A stretch of 64,000 nucleotides of DNA from a virus. The stretch lies in the IMG/VR virus record IMGVR_UViG_3300034062_007046, positions 18,846 through 82,845 of that record. One strand, given 5' to 3'. The notes under the pieces are model-generated. The model worked only from the letters and a program-made list of their open reading frames with translations, was not told the DNA's origin and did not search any database. The stretch's first letter is position 1, and every line of letters begins with the position of its first letter. The position numbers and the translations under genes were made by a program. This document shows, piece by piece, positions 10,546-19,924 of this stretch.

Positions 10546-11526
10546 ATGTCATTTTTTGATTCAAAGCAAGAAGTTTTAAATATTGAATTAACTCAATATG
10601 GGAAATACCTTCTATCAAAGGGTAAATTTAGTCCATCTTACTATGCTTTTTTTGATGATGACGTTGTATATGACAGTTTATATATGAACGTTACCGAGTC
10701 GCAGAACTATTCCCAAGATAGAATCCTTAATGAAACTCCAATTTCAAAGCCAACTTACAACTTTTCTTCTGTTGAACAAGACGTTAATGAACAACAAAAA
10801 TTAATAATTACGGAGAATTTAGAAGGTTTAAAAAAATTAGAAGACGGAATAAAATCCTTAAGTAACACTTCGCAAGCAAGTGTTTTGCCTTTAGGAACCA
10901 GCGCCTTTAATTCGGAGTACTATCCAGCGTGGAGCATTAAAGTTGTTAGCGGAAGCATTGAAAGAACAGAGGAGTATTTAGATAATTCTTTAGTTGCTGA
11001 TCTAAAAGGTGTTCTAATGCCGTATCTGAGAGTGCCACAAATATCGTGCGCCACTTCAAGTTATGGTATAAATGCCGTTACTTCTCTTATAAATAATAAA
11101 GATGACGTTTTAGTAGAAATATTTATAGACGAAGATAATTCAATTTTTCTAACTGGCGATAAAAAGAACTTGACAAATATTTTTGATATTTTAGAAGAAA
11201 ATGTTGAAGATAAAAAAGAAAATTTTGATATAGAAGTTTTTATAGAAGAAGAAAGAACAAAGGCAGACGGTACATCTGAAAAATATTTAAATAAATTATA
11301 TTTTTTTAAGAAGCCAACAAATATAAAAAATAACATTTTATTAGACGAATATATTTATAAAGAAGCAGAGAACGCCGTACCAGACGAAACAAATGTAGAA
11401 TATTATTTTGATCTGCTTATAGATAATGAAATAGATCTCCCACCAGAAGCAAAATTGGGTATTGGAGCAGATATTTATTCTTCAACTATTACTGAGGCGG
11501 ATAAGCCATTTGGTGAGGATTGCTAA
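10546..11526 (+). CDS. Structural protein with shared N-terminal module (copy A)
   Basis: This 326-residue protein follows a GGGAAC site. Its N-terminus (ELTQYGKYLLSKGKFSPSYY, then AFFDDDVVYDSLY) matches in pattern the N-terminus of the gene at 16580: L-T-x-x-G-(K/R)-x-x-L-(S/A)-K-G-x-F, then A-(F/L)-x-D-D-x-(V/I)-x-Y-x-L-Y. The middle is acidic and Lys/Glu-rich, and no enzyme motif is visible. It belongs to the run of tail and baseplate genes and overlaps the next gene by one base. It is likely a virion structural or assembly protein. The shared module may bind a common partner in the baseplate. Confidence 0.55.
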   Translation: MSFFDSKQEVLNIELTQYGKYLLSKGKFSPSYYAFFDDDVVYDSLYMNVTESQNYSQDRILNETPISKPTYNFSSVEQDVNEQQKLIITENLEGLKKLEDGIKSLSNTSQASVLPLGTSAFNSEYYPAWSIKVVSGSIERTEEYLDNSLVADLKGVLMPYLRVPQISCATSSYGINAVTSLINNKDDVLVEIFIDEDNSIFLTGDKKNLTNIFDILEENVEDKKENFDIEVFIEEERTKADGTSEKYLNKLYFFKKPTNIKNNILLDEYIYKEAENAVPDETNVEYYFDLLIDNEIDLPPEAKLGIGADIYSSTITEADKPFGEDC

Positions 11527-14500
11527 TGTTTTTTAAATTGTCTAATGAACAAATATCCGCCGTTAGAAAAGAAACGTTCCCAGAACCAGAAACGTTTTCA
11601 ATAAAAAATTGTATTTTTAAAACCTCTGGAACCGATACAGTTGCCGATTTAGAAATTTTATTAAATGATTCATTAGAAAAACCAAAAATTTTTAAAAAAC
11701 AAGCAGAGAAGAATTATATAAAATTAAAAGTATTTCAAATTCTCTCTGGCGATATGAAAGGCGAGCTTCTACAGTCAACTGATATCGTACAAATAGAAGA
11801 AATTATTAAAAAATATGGTGTAGAATATAAAGAACTGTTTGCTTGTGCTGATTTTATAGGAAGCAAAACAGACGAAAACGATCATATCGTGGAAGGAAGC
11901 AACATAACTTTAAAGTATAATACCAATATGGTATTTTCAAAAAAAGATATTGGATTTCTTTCATTCGGCATGGTATTTTATTATAATTTTAGAGAATATT
12001 CGATTCAAGAAAATATCTCTGAGAAGCATATAATCAAAGAAACTCTTTCAAGCAATCTAAAAATTGTTGATGTCTTTAACTCTGAAGGTAAAAATGTAAA
12101 TATTGACATAGTTCAGGATTTGAGGGTGGTTAACAAAGTGTTTAGTAACAAAGACTCACTAAACAGTCTCAGCGACAAAGTTAACATAGAGCAAAAAGTT
12201 TTAAAACTTCAGTCGCAACCCAAAAAAACGCCTAATAATACACAATTTTTCTCTTCACTTTATAATTCAAGAGACGCTCTGGGAAATTTAAATATACTAT
12301 TTTTTATGGATTATAAAAAAATAATTGAAAATTATTCTAATTTTACTAATATAATTCAAAACAGTGAATTTTCATCGGAAGTTTTGAAAAACTGTAAAAT
12401 AAGCTCTTTAAAAATCGTAAGAAGGCAGATGGAATTTTCAAAAGAGAGCAAAAAAAGATTTATACCTAAAAGATTGCCTCAAGAAACAGTTGTGTCTACG
12501 TCGCAAGATAAAAATAATGGTTTAGTAGCACTCGCGCCTGTTGAAAATAACCTTGCTTCTATTTCCGAGAATAGCATCCTATCAGAGTTTAGAGCTATAG
12601 AAGTAGTAGATAAAACCGTATATAAATCTAAGAGATCTTTTTACCAATATGGTATTGAACTTAATGTAAATGATGGTTTTTATGCTTATCTTAAAGATAT
12701 AAAAGAGCAATTAAATTTTAACGTAAAAGCATTTAAAGACTATTATCAAGAAACAACAAAAATTATTAAAACCAACAATCAGACATCGCAACGCGGCTTC
12801 CAAAAGCAGATGTCAATTGGATACTATGATCCAATTTTAAACTCGTTCTCAAGAACATTTGCAGAAGAAGTCTTCCCGGAACTATACGAAGAAAAAATAT
12901 TAAAATCCGTTTCTTTTCTCGTTTCTTCATTAAAACTTTTTGGTTCCTTAAATTCACAAGAAGATGAATTATTAAAATCCCTTATAGCCTTAGCGAGTCC
13001 AATTAGCACAAATAGCGACACGATATTATATTTTATAAGAATCTATGAAAAATTTATAAGTCAAGTAGAAAATATATTAAAAAACCTATCTAATACGTCG
13101 TTTTCCTTACAATACTGGTTCGATAAAGAAGTTATAGATGCAAGTGAAAATCCAGCCGTTGGATATGGTTTTTTTAATAAAAATACTGCTGGCGTGTCGA
13201 AGATTAGTAACTTGACCTTAGAGACAAAAATAGCTACAGATACAAGAGAATATGTTAAAAACAATTCTATACCAACAGAAAAAGAAAATTACAAATATTC
13301 AAGCGTTTGTCCAACTTTTATAAGTACAATAAACAAAAAAATGTCTTTGTCGTCAATTAAAGACATAACAAACGAAGATTTTAGAGAGATGGAATTAGAA
13401 ATAAAAAGATATAATTCCATCGGAGCCTCGGAGCCCCAACCATTCCTTGATGATGATTTGCAAGTTGTAAATGAAAAAAAGCTTGTTACGAACTTAAAAA
13501 CAGAAAAATTAATGAATAAATTCTCATTTTTTACAAAAAATCGAGCATTAAATCTAAGCGATCTTTCTAAGATTAAACGAAAAGCAAACGAAAATTCTGA
13601 AAAAGTTAACACGGACATAGACCCAGAACTATTGTTTTTAGGAATGTTAAAAAATTCAACAAAAAAACCAGTTTTTAAACCAATAACCCCTTATCTTATT
13701 TTTAATACAGGTGGCATCCTAAAGCCAATTCTTTCTCTGAGAGATAGGAAATACAGAGAAGATATTCCAATTCAAATTTACAGTTTATTAAACAAAACTG
13801 ATACTTTTTTTACTGAATTTGGTATTAAATATTTAACAGATTTAGAGAATAATTCTAAATTTTTGTTACTTTATAACACAATCCATCAAATAGAAATTTT
13901 AGATATTTCAAAAAATGTAAAAGACGAAAAATGGAAATTATTAACAAAAGATATTTATAATTCCATACCTCAAAATTCAAAAGTATTGTGCAAGCTTAAG
14001 TTATTCCAAGATGTTGATTCAAGTATCACTTCATTCGAGGAAATCAGCCTGCCTATTTATGACAAATACTTTATTTTAGAAAAAAATGTTTCGCAACAGG
14101 ACATAGATAAAAGTTTAGAGTTTGTTAAAAAAACTTTTGATTTTTCTGTTTTAAGAACAGCAAGCACTATAGCCTTTAATCTATCTCCAAATATATTTAA
14201 AGCGCAACCAATTAGAAGAGTGACGCAGATTATAAATCGTGCTGCAATACCAAGATTGGGTAATCAAACACGAACTATCGCCCCAGCCCAAACGACTGGC
14301 GCTTTAGCTAATATTAATCAGCAAAGAGCTAATATACCAAGCACCACATCTCCGCTCGCTACGGTTATGCAGCCGCAATCAAATGCAACCAAGCCATTAC
14401 AACAAGTCAACGCGACTGCGTCAAACGATATTGCTACTACAGTGCTACAAGAGCCAACTTCAACAAAAGAAAATGAAAAAACCGCAGTTACAAAAAATAA

Positions 14501-14549
14501 CTTTTTAAATAAAATACTAAAATCAGCTATTATTAATAAAGATAAATAA
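11526..14549 (+). CDS. Large structural protein, function unknown
   Basis: This protein has 1007 residues. The ATG at 11526 overlaps the previous stop (TAATG) and is preferred to an in-frame TTG two codons upstream. The sequence is rich in Lys, Asn, Ser and Ile, mostly mixed alpha/beta, and ends in a low-complexity Gln/Ala/Thr tail (TTGALANINQQRANIPSTTS). No enzyme motif, signal peptide or membrane segment was recognised. AGA is nearly the only arginine codon, as in the neighbouring tail genes. Its place suggests a baseplate or tail-fibre-network component. I do not recognise the family. Confidence 0.5.
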   Translation: MFFKLSNEQISAVRKETFPEPETFSIKNCIFKTSGTDTVADLEILLNDSLEKPKIFKKQAEKNYIKLKVFQILSGDMKGELLQSTDIVQIEEIIKKYGVEYKELFACADFIGSKTDENDHIVEGSNITLKYNTNMVFSKKDIGFLSFGMVFYYNFREYSIQENISEKHIIKETLSSNLKIVDVFNSEGKNVNIDIVQDLRVVNKVFSNKDSLNSLSDKVNIEQKVLKLQSQPKKTPNNTQFFSSLYNSRDALGNLNILFFMDYKKIIENYSNFTNIIQNSEFSSEVLKNCKISSLKIVRRQMEFSKESKKRFIPKRLPQETVVSTSQDKNNGLVALAPVENNLASISENSILSEFRAIEVVDKTVYKSKRSFYQYGIELNVNDGFYAYLKDIKEQLNFNVKAFKDYYQETTKIIKTNNQTSQRGFQKQMSIGYYDPILNSFSRTFAEEVFPELYEEKILKSVSFLVSSLKLFGSLNSQEDELLKSLIALASPISTNSDTILYFIRIYEKFISQVENILKNLSNTSFSLQYWFDKEVIDASENPAVGYGFFNKNTAGVSKISNLTLETKIATDTREYVKNNSIPTEKENYKYSSVCPTFISTINKKMSLSSIKDITNEDFREMELEIKRYNSIGASEPQPFLDDDLQVVNEKKLVTNLKTEKLMNKFSFFTKNRALNLSDLSKIKRKANENSEKVNTDIDPELLFLGMLKNSTKKPVFKPITPYLIFNTGGILKPILSLRDRKYREDIPIQIYSLLNKTDTFFTEFGIKYLTDLENNSKFLLLYNTIHQIEILDISKNVKDEKWKLLTKDIYNSIPQNSKVLCKLKLFQDVDSSITSFEEISLPIYDKYFILEKNVSQQDIDKSLEFVKKTFDFSVLRTASTIAFNLSPNIFKAQPIRRVTQIINRAAIPRLGNQTRTIAPAQTTGALANINQQRANIPSTTSPLATVMQPQSNATKPLQQVNATASNDIATTVLQEPTSTKENEKTAVTKNNFLNKILKSAIINKDK

Positions 14550-14568
14550 TAGCAGGTAAATCCATAAT

Positions 14569-16530
14569 ATGGCAATAGCAAAAATAAAAAAAATCAATAA
14601 TATCGCGGGCGACGAGGCGTTAAGTAAAATAAAAAGTTTGCCTACCGAGACTTATAAAATAGAAGAAAATAAAGAATTATTTTCTGGTATGGTAACATCT
14701 TTAACAGATGAACTGCAACCAGCTTCCCTAACTCAGATATTTTCATATTTAAATTTTTCTTCTAATTGTCACTATGAAGCAAAAAAAGAATTAAAACCCC
14801 AACAAAAGTTATCCGATTTTTTTAAGGTACAAATTAATCTTGAATATAATTTTTTAATCAGAGAGTTTGAAAAACATATCACTGACAATAGAGTTCCAGA
14901 GCTTAATCTCCCAAACTTCTATGATACTATTAATTTAGAACTTTCAAAAGAAACAACATTTAATAGCGTAGATTTTTTTGAACAAGACCTTTTAAAAAAA
15001 TACCCCACAGATTTAACCATCCAAAATAAAGACAGTTATACAAAAATATTTTATAATTCTAATTTAGATGAAAGTTTAGCACAAACAGTTAGTGCAACAA
15101 AATTTTCTGAATACTTAAAAAAATATAATGCGTTTAAAGAGCAGTTTCCGTATTATACAGAAATTTTTATAGATAATTCTGAAATACCAAAACCAACTAT
15201 CAGTATACCGAACAGAAATGATCGTGGAGGCAATTTTTCATTAAAAACTTTTAATGATATATTTGAAAAATATTCATTGCATGAAGATGCATTTAGTTAT
15301 TTTGATAAAAATAAAAGTTCTATAAAGCTTAATCAAGCCGAACAAAAAGATTCAGAAGTTACAGAAGAAATTATAGACATAAACTTAACTGATCTGATTA
15401 CTTTTTTTAATAATATTATTGTTATTAATCCATCTATTATTAGTGAGATTAATGCTATAAGCTCTCTATACCAAATAACTTACAGCAAAATAGTTAGCAA
15501 TACTGCTTGTTATTCGGAAGTTGTTGGATATAAAATATATAAATATGATACAGAAGGCAATCTGCCATTACAAGAATTTTATATACCTAATAGCAGGGAA
15601 AAAACAACTGAATTTATCGATACCCAGATAAAATATGGTAAGAAATATAGATATAAAGTATCTCTTTTGACTATAGTAATCGGAACTGATTATAAGTATA
15701 TCAACAATAGCCAAGATAAAAAAACAATAAATTTTGAATTACAACCAAAAATATTTTTAGTTGAAATTGATAGCATGAGCTACCAAAATTTCTTGTTGGA
15801 TTCGCCACCAATAGAGCCAGAGGTAGATATTATTCCGTTTGTTGGAATACAAAACAAAATTAAATTTAATCTAAATACGGCTGTTGGTAGAAAACTTGAA
15901 GAACCCATTACATTCACTGATCAAGAGAAGGAGAATGTAAGAAAACTCAAAGATTCGCAGGATCGAATCGATAATTTAATAAAGTTTGAATCAGAAGAGC
16001 CAAGTGATTTTTTTGAAATATATCGCTTAGAAAAAGAACCAAAAACTTTTAATGATTTTATAGGTTCAAAAAAAATAGTTGCAGAAAACAATGAAAGCTC
16101 TGCTGGCTCCTACGTTGATGCGCTTGTCCCTAACAAAAAATTTTATTACACGTTTAGAAGCGTTGATTACCACGGAAATGTTTCTAATCCAAGCGTTGTT
16201 TATGTCGTAGAAATAATTAATGACAACGGAACTATATTTCCACTTATAACAACTCTTGAAATAAAACCAGACCCGTTGAAAATGGAGAGTAAAAAATTCA
16301 GAAGGTTTTTATCTATATCTCCAAATTTGTCAAATACATTAATAAGCTTAGAAAAAAATAATAATTTCGAAGGTTTGACGAGTAAAGAAAGTATTCTTAA
16401 AGACGCTAAAATCGGGTTAAACCAGCAAGGCGTGTGGGACAAGAAGTTTAAAATAAGAATAAATTCTATATCAAGCGGAAGAAAGATAGATATAAATGTT
16501 ACATTTAAAATAGACAAGAAAAGTCAATAA
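14569..16530 (+). CDS. Structural protein with two FN3-like regions
   Basis: A 653-residue protein. The N-terminal ~270 residues are helical and charged. Residues ~300-400 (VGYKIYKYD, then TEFIDTQIKYGKKYRYKVS) and ~500-560 (FFEIYRL, then VPNKKFYYTFRSVDYHGNVS) have the look of fibronectin type III beta-sandwiches, with the Tyr-x-(Y/F)-x-(V/F)-R-(A/S)-(V/I)-D core strand. FN3-like domains are common surface modules on tailed phage proteins. The C-terminus (KIRINSISSGRKIDINVTFK) is a further beta segment. It lies in the tail block, 19 bases after its neighbour. It is likely a tail or baseplate protein. The FN3 assignment is by eye. Confidence 0.5.
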   Translation: MAIAKIKKINNIAGDEALSKIKSLPTETYKIEENKELFSGMVTSLTDELQPASLTQIFSYLNFSSNCHYEAKKELKPQQKLSDFFKVQINLEYNFLIREFEKHITDNRVPELNLPNFYDTINLELSKETTFNSVDFFEQDLLKKYPTDLTIQNKDSYTKIFYNSNLDESLAQTVSATKFSEYLKKYNAFKEQFPYYTEIFIDNSEIPKPTISIPNRNDRGGNFSLKTFNDIFEKYSLHEDAFSYFDKNKSSIKLNQAEQKDSEVTEEIIDINLTDLITFFNNIIVINPSIISEINAISSLYQITYSKIVSNTACYSEVVGYKIYKYDTEGNLPLQEFYIPNSREKTTEFIDTQIKYGKKYRYKVSLLTIVIGTDYKYINNSQDKKTINFELQPKIFLVEIDSMSYQNFLLDSPPIEPEVDIIPFVGIQNKIKFNLNTAVGRKLEEPITFTDQEKENVRKLKDSQDRIDNLIKFESEEPSDFFEIYRLEKEPKTFNDFIGSKKIVAENNESSAGSYVDALVPNKKFYYTFRSVDYHGNVSNPSVVYVVEIINDNGTIFPLITTLEIKPDPLKMESKKFRRFLSISPNLSNTLISLEKNNNFEGLTSKESILKDAKIGLNQQGVWDKKFKIRINSISSGRKIDINVTFKIDKKSQ

Positions 16531-16579
16531 TGTACTTAACTACTAATTATAACAACTATTACAATTTTGGGAGATAAAA

Positions 16580-17560
16580 ATGGCATTTTTAGATAACAGT
16601 GGTGATATTATCCTTGACGCTGTTTTAACAGATACAGGAAGAATGCGTTTAGCAAAAGGCGACGGCTCTTTTAGAGTTACAAAATTTGCTCTTGGAGATG
16701 ATGAAATTAATTACTCTCTCTATGATAAAAACAACTCAAGCGGTAGCGCTTATTTTGATTTAAATATTCTTCAAACGCCTGTTTTTGAAGCTTTTACAAA
16801 TAATATTGCTTCATTGAATAGTAGACTAATTTCTATTTCAAGAAATAATCTACTGTATCTACCAGTTTTAAAAATTAACGATGTAGAAAGCGGCGTATCA
16901 AATTATGCTATCCCACAAATAGTACAAAACGGTTATATTTTAGCAGTCGATAATTCAACAGAAACCTTGCTACAAAAAAATGCTTTAACTTATAACGGTA
17001 CCAGTGTTAGCCAAAAGGGTGTTTTAACTGGCTTCTCGCCAAGAAATGGTGTTACTGTTAGAATAGATCAAGGCATCGATAACACAAGCATACCAGCAAG
17101 CTTAGTGTTAGATCCAGACCTAAAAGAAACTCAGTATTTAGTTGAAATTGATAATCGTTTTGGGCAAATAGTAGATCCAACTGGCGAAACTGTCGCAACT
17201 CCATCATTTATCGACGATGATGACGTAGCAACTTATTATTTCTCACAAGGTGTAGACGATGTGTTTGTGCAAGATAATAAAAGCACAGAAACAATCACCA
17301 ACGCAACACAAAATGCAAGCAGAGAAGTTATAGCTGGTTCGCGCGGTACAATTCTTAAGTTTAAAATTAAATCAGCATTAGAGGTCGCTACAAGCGATTA
17401 TCTATTTAATCAGATCGGTAGCGATATCACAGCCCTACTTGGTGGCGTAACACCAACAGTAGCAAATGCTAAAAGTATTATCACAACAGTTAGAGTGACT
17501 GGTTTAACAACTGGCTATGCTATCGATGTTCCTTTGGTTCTTATCAAATATATTTCATAA
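16580..17560 (+). CDS. Structural protein with shared N-terminal module (copy B)
   Basis: This 326-residue protein is preceded by GGGAGAT. Its first ~55 residues (VLTDTGRMRLAKGDGSFRVT, then FALGDDEINYSLYD) carry the module also seen in the gene at 10546. The remainder is beta-rich with GVTVRIDQG, TQYLVEIDNRFG and a C-terminal TTVRVTGLTTGYAIDVPLVL. Equal length to copy A (326 residues) may be chance, because similarity is only evident at the N-terminus. No enzyme motif is visible. It begins a series of structural genes (16580-20997) after a 49-base gap. It is likely a virion structural protein. Confidence 0.55.
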   Translation: MAFLDNSGDIILDAVLTDTGRMRLAKGDGSFRVTKFALGDDEINYSLYDKNNSSGSAYFDLNILQTPVFEAFTNNIASLNSRLISISRNNLLYLPVLKINDVESGVSNYAIPQIVQNGYILAVDNSTETLLQKNALTYNGTSVSQKGVLTGFSPRNGVTVRIDQGIDNTSIPASLVLDPDLKETQYLVEIDNRFGQIVDPTGETVATPSFIDDDDVATYYFSQGVDDVFVQDNKSTETITNATQNASREVIAGSRGTILKFKIKSALEVATSDYLFNQIGSDITALLGGVTPTVANAKSIITTVRVTGLTTGYAIDVPLVLIKYIS

Positions 17561-17575
17561 TTTAGGGGTAATTAA

Positions 17576-18703
17576 ATGGCTACTACTTATAAAAGTTTCT
17601 TAGACGATGACATTGTTTCAACAAAAACACTTCTACACGAAAACATTCCCGTAACAGGTACAATAATCTCCAGCTCTACTTATGGAACTGGTAATATAAA
17701 ACCGTATGCTCATGGCATGTTCCAGAGTGTTTATGATTACCCTTATTTAAGCTCATCAGCTAATCATTTGTTTGACATGTCAGTAGGGCTGGCTGCTAAT
17801 ACCCCTGGTAGCAGCAGTGCGGACTCTTTTGTAACCAAAAAAGTTAATCTTTACAATCAGATGGCGCAAATTTTGGTAGGCTTCGATGCTACGGGCTCTA
17901 TTTTAAAATTTGATCGCGATGGCGATACAGCAACGGCAGATGCAGTTGAAAAATTTAATTCAGCGTTTTTCTTAAACTTTAGCCGTCTTTTAGTTAAAGA
18001 TGAAATTAAAAAAGGCAGCTTCCAGCTTACTTTGGGCATTAACTCTTCCAGCGCTTCCCCTTTTAACGCTACATGTTTAATATCTGATGCATCCGCCTCT
18101 TCTGGTGGTGGTTATAAAGTTAATTCGCCAACTGGTGAATATGGTGTTCTCTATGCTTCAAATTTTTCAAGTGCGTCCGCAGGAAATTCAAATGATGAAG
18201 TTGGTTTAATATTCTACCAAGCTGGTGTTGCTGTTATTTCAACGGCAGTATTCGCACAATCAAGTTCAAATAGTGTGTTAACATCAATGTCTGGAAATCA
18301 ACAAGGGCAATTAGCTTCTGGCTACGTTCTACAAATGGCTGGAACTGGTAGCACTTATGCAAATGTTGAAGCTCTATATGGTACAGGGTCCATTTCAGAC
18401 GCCGCAGCTGCCCTGAGAAATAGAATCAGAAATGTGACTTTCAATAACACAACAGAGTTGAATTCAACAATTCATTTTTGTAGAGTAAATCATAATGATT
18501 TTAACTATAGTTCTAATCCAACTTACCTAAGTTCAAGCCAGATTAGAGTCAAAAATAAAACAACCGATGCCCCAGTTAGTTACATAACTACGGTAGGTTT
18601 GTATTCGCCTGACAACGAATTATTAGCAGTAGCTAAATTATCGGAACCAATCAAAAAAGACCCAACGCAAGAATTAATTCTAAGAGTAAGATTGGATTAC
18701 TAA
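17576..18703 (+). CDS. Structural protein, paralogue of the 18944 gene
   Basis: This 375-residue protein follows a TAGGGGTAA site. The middle (KKGSFQLTLGI, GEYGVLYAS, GLIFYQAGVAVIST) and the C-terminus (NYSSNPTYLSSSQIRVKNK, VGLYSPDNELLAVAKLSEPI, ending LRVRLDY) match in order the protein at 18944. The two are therefore diverged duplicates. Composition is Ser/Ala/Gly-rich and beta-type, without signal peptide or membrane segment. It is probably a virion surface, tail or baseplate component. I do not know a named family for it. Confidence 0.55.
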   Translation: MATTYKSFLDDDIVSTKTLLHENIPVTGTIISSSTYGTGNIKPYAHGMFQSVYDYPYLSSSANHLFDMSVGLAANTPGSSSADSFVTKKVNLYNQMAQILVGFDATGSILKFDRDGDTATADAVEKFNSAFFLNFSRLLVKDEIKKGSFQLTLGINSSSASPFNATCLISDASASSGGGYKVNSPTGEYGVLYASNFSSASAGNSNDEVGLIFYQAGVAVISTAVFAQSSSNSVLTSMSGNQQGQLASGYVLQMAGTGSTYANVEALYGTGSISDAAAALRNRIRNVTFNNTTELNSTIHFCRVNHNDFNYSSNPTYLSSSQIRVKNKTTDAPVSYITTVGLYSPDNELLAVAKLSEPIKKDPTQELILRVRLDY

Positions 18704-18704
18704 T

Positions 18705-18935
18705 ATGTCATTTAAAAAATTTGAAAAAAGTGATGTTTTTAAAAATGTTGTAAAAACAACTCCTTATTTTGAATTTAAAATTTATGGTGGAAAAGTATAT
18801 TTAAATAATTCTCTTAGAGGATATACGGATTTAAACACTTTAAAGGAAGCGCCCGCTATTTCAGCTGGTTGTGATATTCCAAACTCTTTTGATTTCTCTT
18901 GTGAAGATAACTCATACAATGTTTCACTTGTTTAA
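18705..18935 (+). CDS. Small protein between two structural paralogues
   Basis: A 76-residue protein that begins one base after the previous stop, so translation is probably coupled. It contains TPYFEFKIYGGKVYLNN, a possible beta hairpin, and a Cys pair near the end (GCDIPNSFDFSC). No family is recognised. Its position between the paralogues at 17576 and 18944 suggests a cofactor or accessory subunit of the same structure. Confidence 0.45.
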   Translation: MSFKKFEKSDVFKNVVKTTPYFEFKIYGGKVYLNNSLRGYTDLNTLKEAPAISAGCDIPNSFDFSCEDNSYNVSLV

Positions 18936-18943
18936 CATGAAAA

Positions 18944-19924
18944 ATGGCAGATAATACAAAATATTATGCATATTTACCAAAAGGAAGTAGTGAGTCCTCT
19001 TTTAAGACCGTCACTACTTCTTCGTATAATTCTGCTTTAGACGGGGATTTGCAAGTATCGTACTATCCCTATTCATCTTCTATAGATGTTAAATACCTGT
19101 ATCAGACAAACGAATATACGCCGTATAAAAAACACATTTATGCATTAAAAAATGTATTAGATAGAAATATAATTTACAGTAAACATTTTGCTTATAGTTC
19201 ATCTTTAGGTAATAAAGAAACCCAACAGTTAACTCTCGTAAGCATACCGTCTATTTTCTATGGGTCATCCATAGAAAAAGGTAGTTTAGAATTAAAATTT
19301 TTTGTTACCGGGACTCTTATTGGTAAATTAGAGGATTCTAAATTAAACGGAGAGCTTATAGAAACAACTGGGTCGAACGCTGGTTCTGTAGCTGGTGTTG
19401 TGCTATATAAAGAAGGCTTTATATTACTTACTGGCTCTTGGAATTTAAATAATTCCCACACAGAAGTATATGAATATGTACCAAGCATTGGTTCACCCAC
19501 TAATCCAAAATGGATTTACTGGGGTGCTGGGTTCAACAACACTTCCTCAAATCCAGCGAGTTCAAGCTTTGACATAAACTTCAGAGGAACTAATTATGTT
19601 CCTACTGTCACTTTATTAGCCCATGCCGAAAAAGGCGAACTAAACCATTCCAATAATCCTACATACATAAAATATAATGAGATTAATGCAAAAAATAAAA
19701 TAACTTCATCTACCTCTTATTATGAGCCTAATAACATAGAAATAAAAAATGTCGTAAAATATCCTTATGAAAATTATAGTGGCTCGCTTGAAAAGGAGAC
19801 ATATATAACAAAAATAGGTATCTATGATGATAAGAAAAATTTAATAGCAGTTGCTAAATTAGCAAAACCAATAAGAAAAACACAAAATAGAGATTTTACT
19901 TTTAAACTTAAGTTGGACATATAA
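18944..19924 (+). CDS. Structural protein, paralogue of the 17576 gene
   Basis: A 326-residue protein. Matching landmarks with the 17576 protein are EKGSLELKFFVTG, VAGVVLYKEGFILLTG, NHSNNPTYI and the C-terminal IGIYDDKKNLIAVAKLAKPI ending KLKLDI. There is no good Shine-Dalgarno before the ATG, which lies 8 bases after the previous stop, so it may depend on coupling. The stop overlaps the next start (TAATG). A likely virion structural protein of unknown position. The duplicate pair may form a hetero-oligomer. Confidence 0.55.
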   Translation: MADNTKYYAYLPKGSSESSFKTVTTSSYNSALDGDLQVSYYPYSSSIDVKYLYQTNEYTPYKKHIYALKNVLDRNIIYSKHFAYSSSLGNKETQQLTLVSIPSIFYGSSIEKGSLELKFFVTGTLIGKLEDSKLNGELIETTGSNAGSVAGVVLYKEGFILLTGSWNLNNSHTEVYEYVPSIGSPTNPKWIYWGAGFNNTSSNPASSSFDINFRGTNYVPTVTLLAHAEKGELNHSNNPTYIKYNEINAKNKITSSTSYYEPNNIEIKNVVKYPYENYSGSLEKETYITKIGIYDDKKNLIAVAKLAKPIRKTQNRDFTFKLKLDI

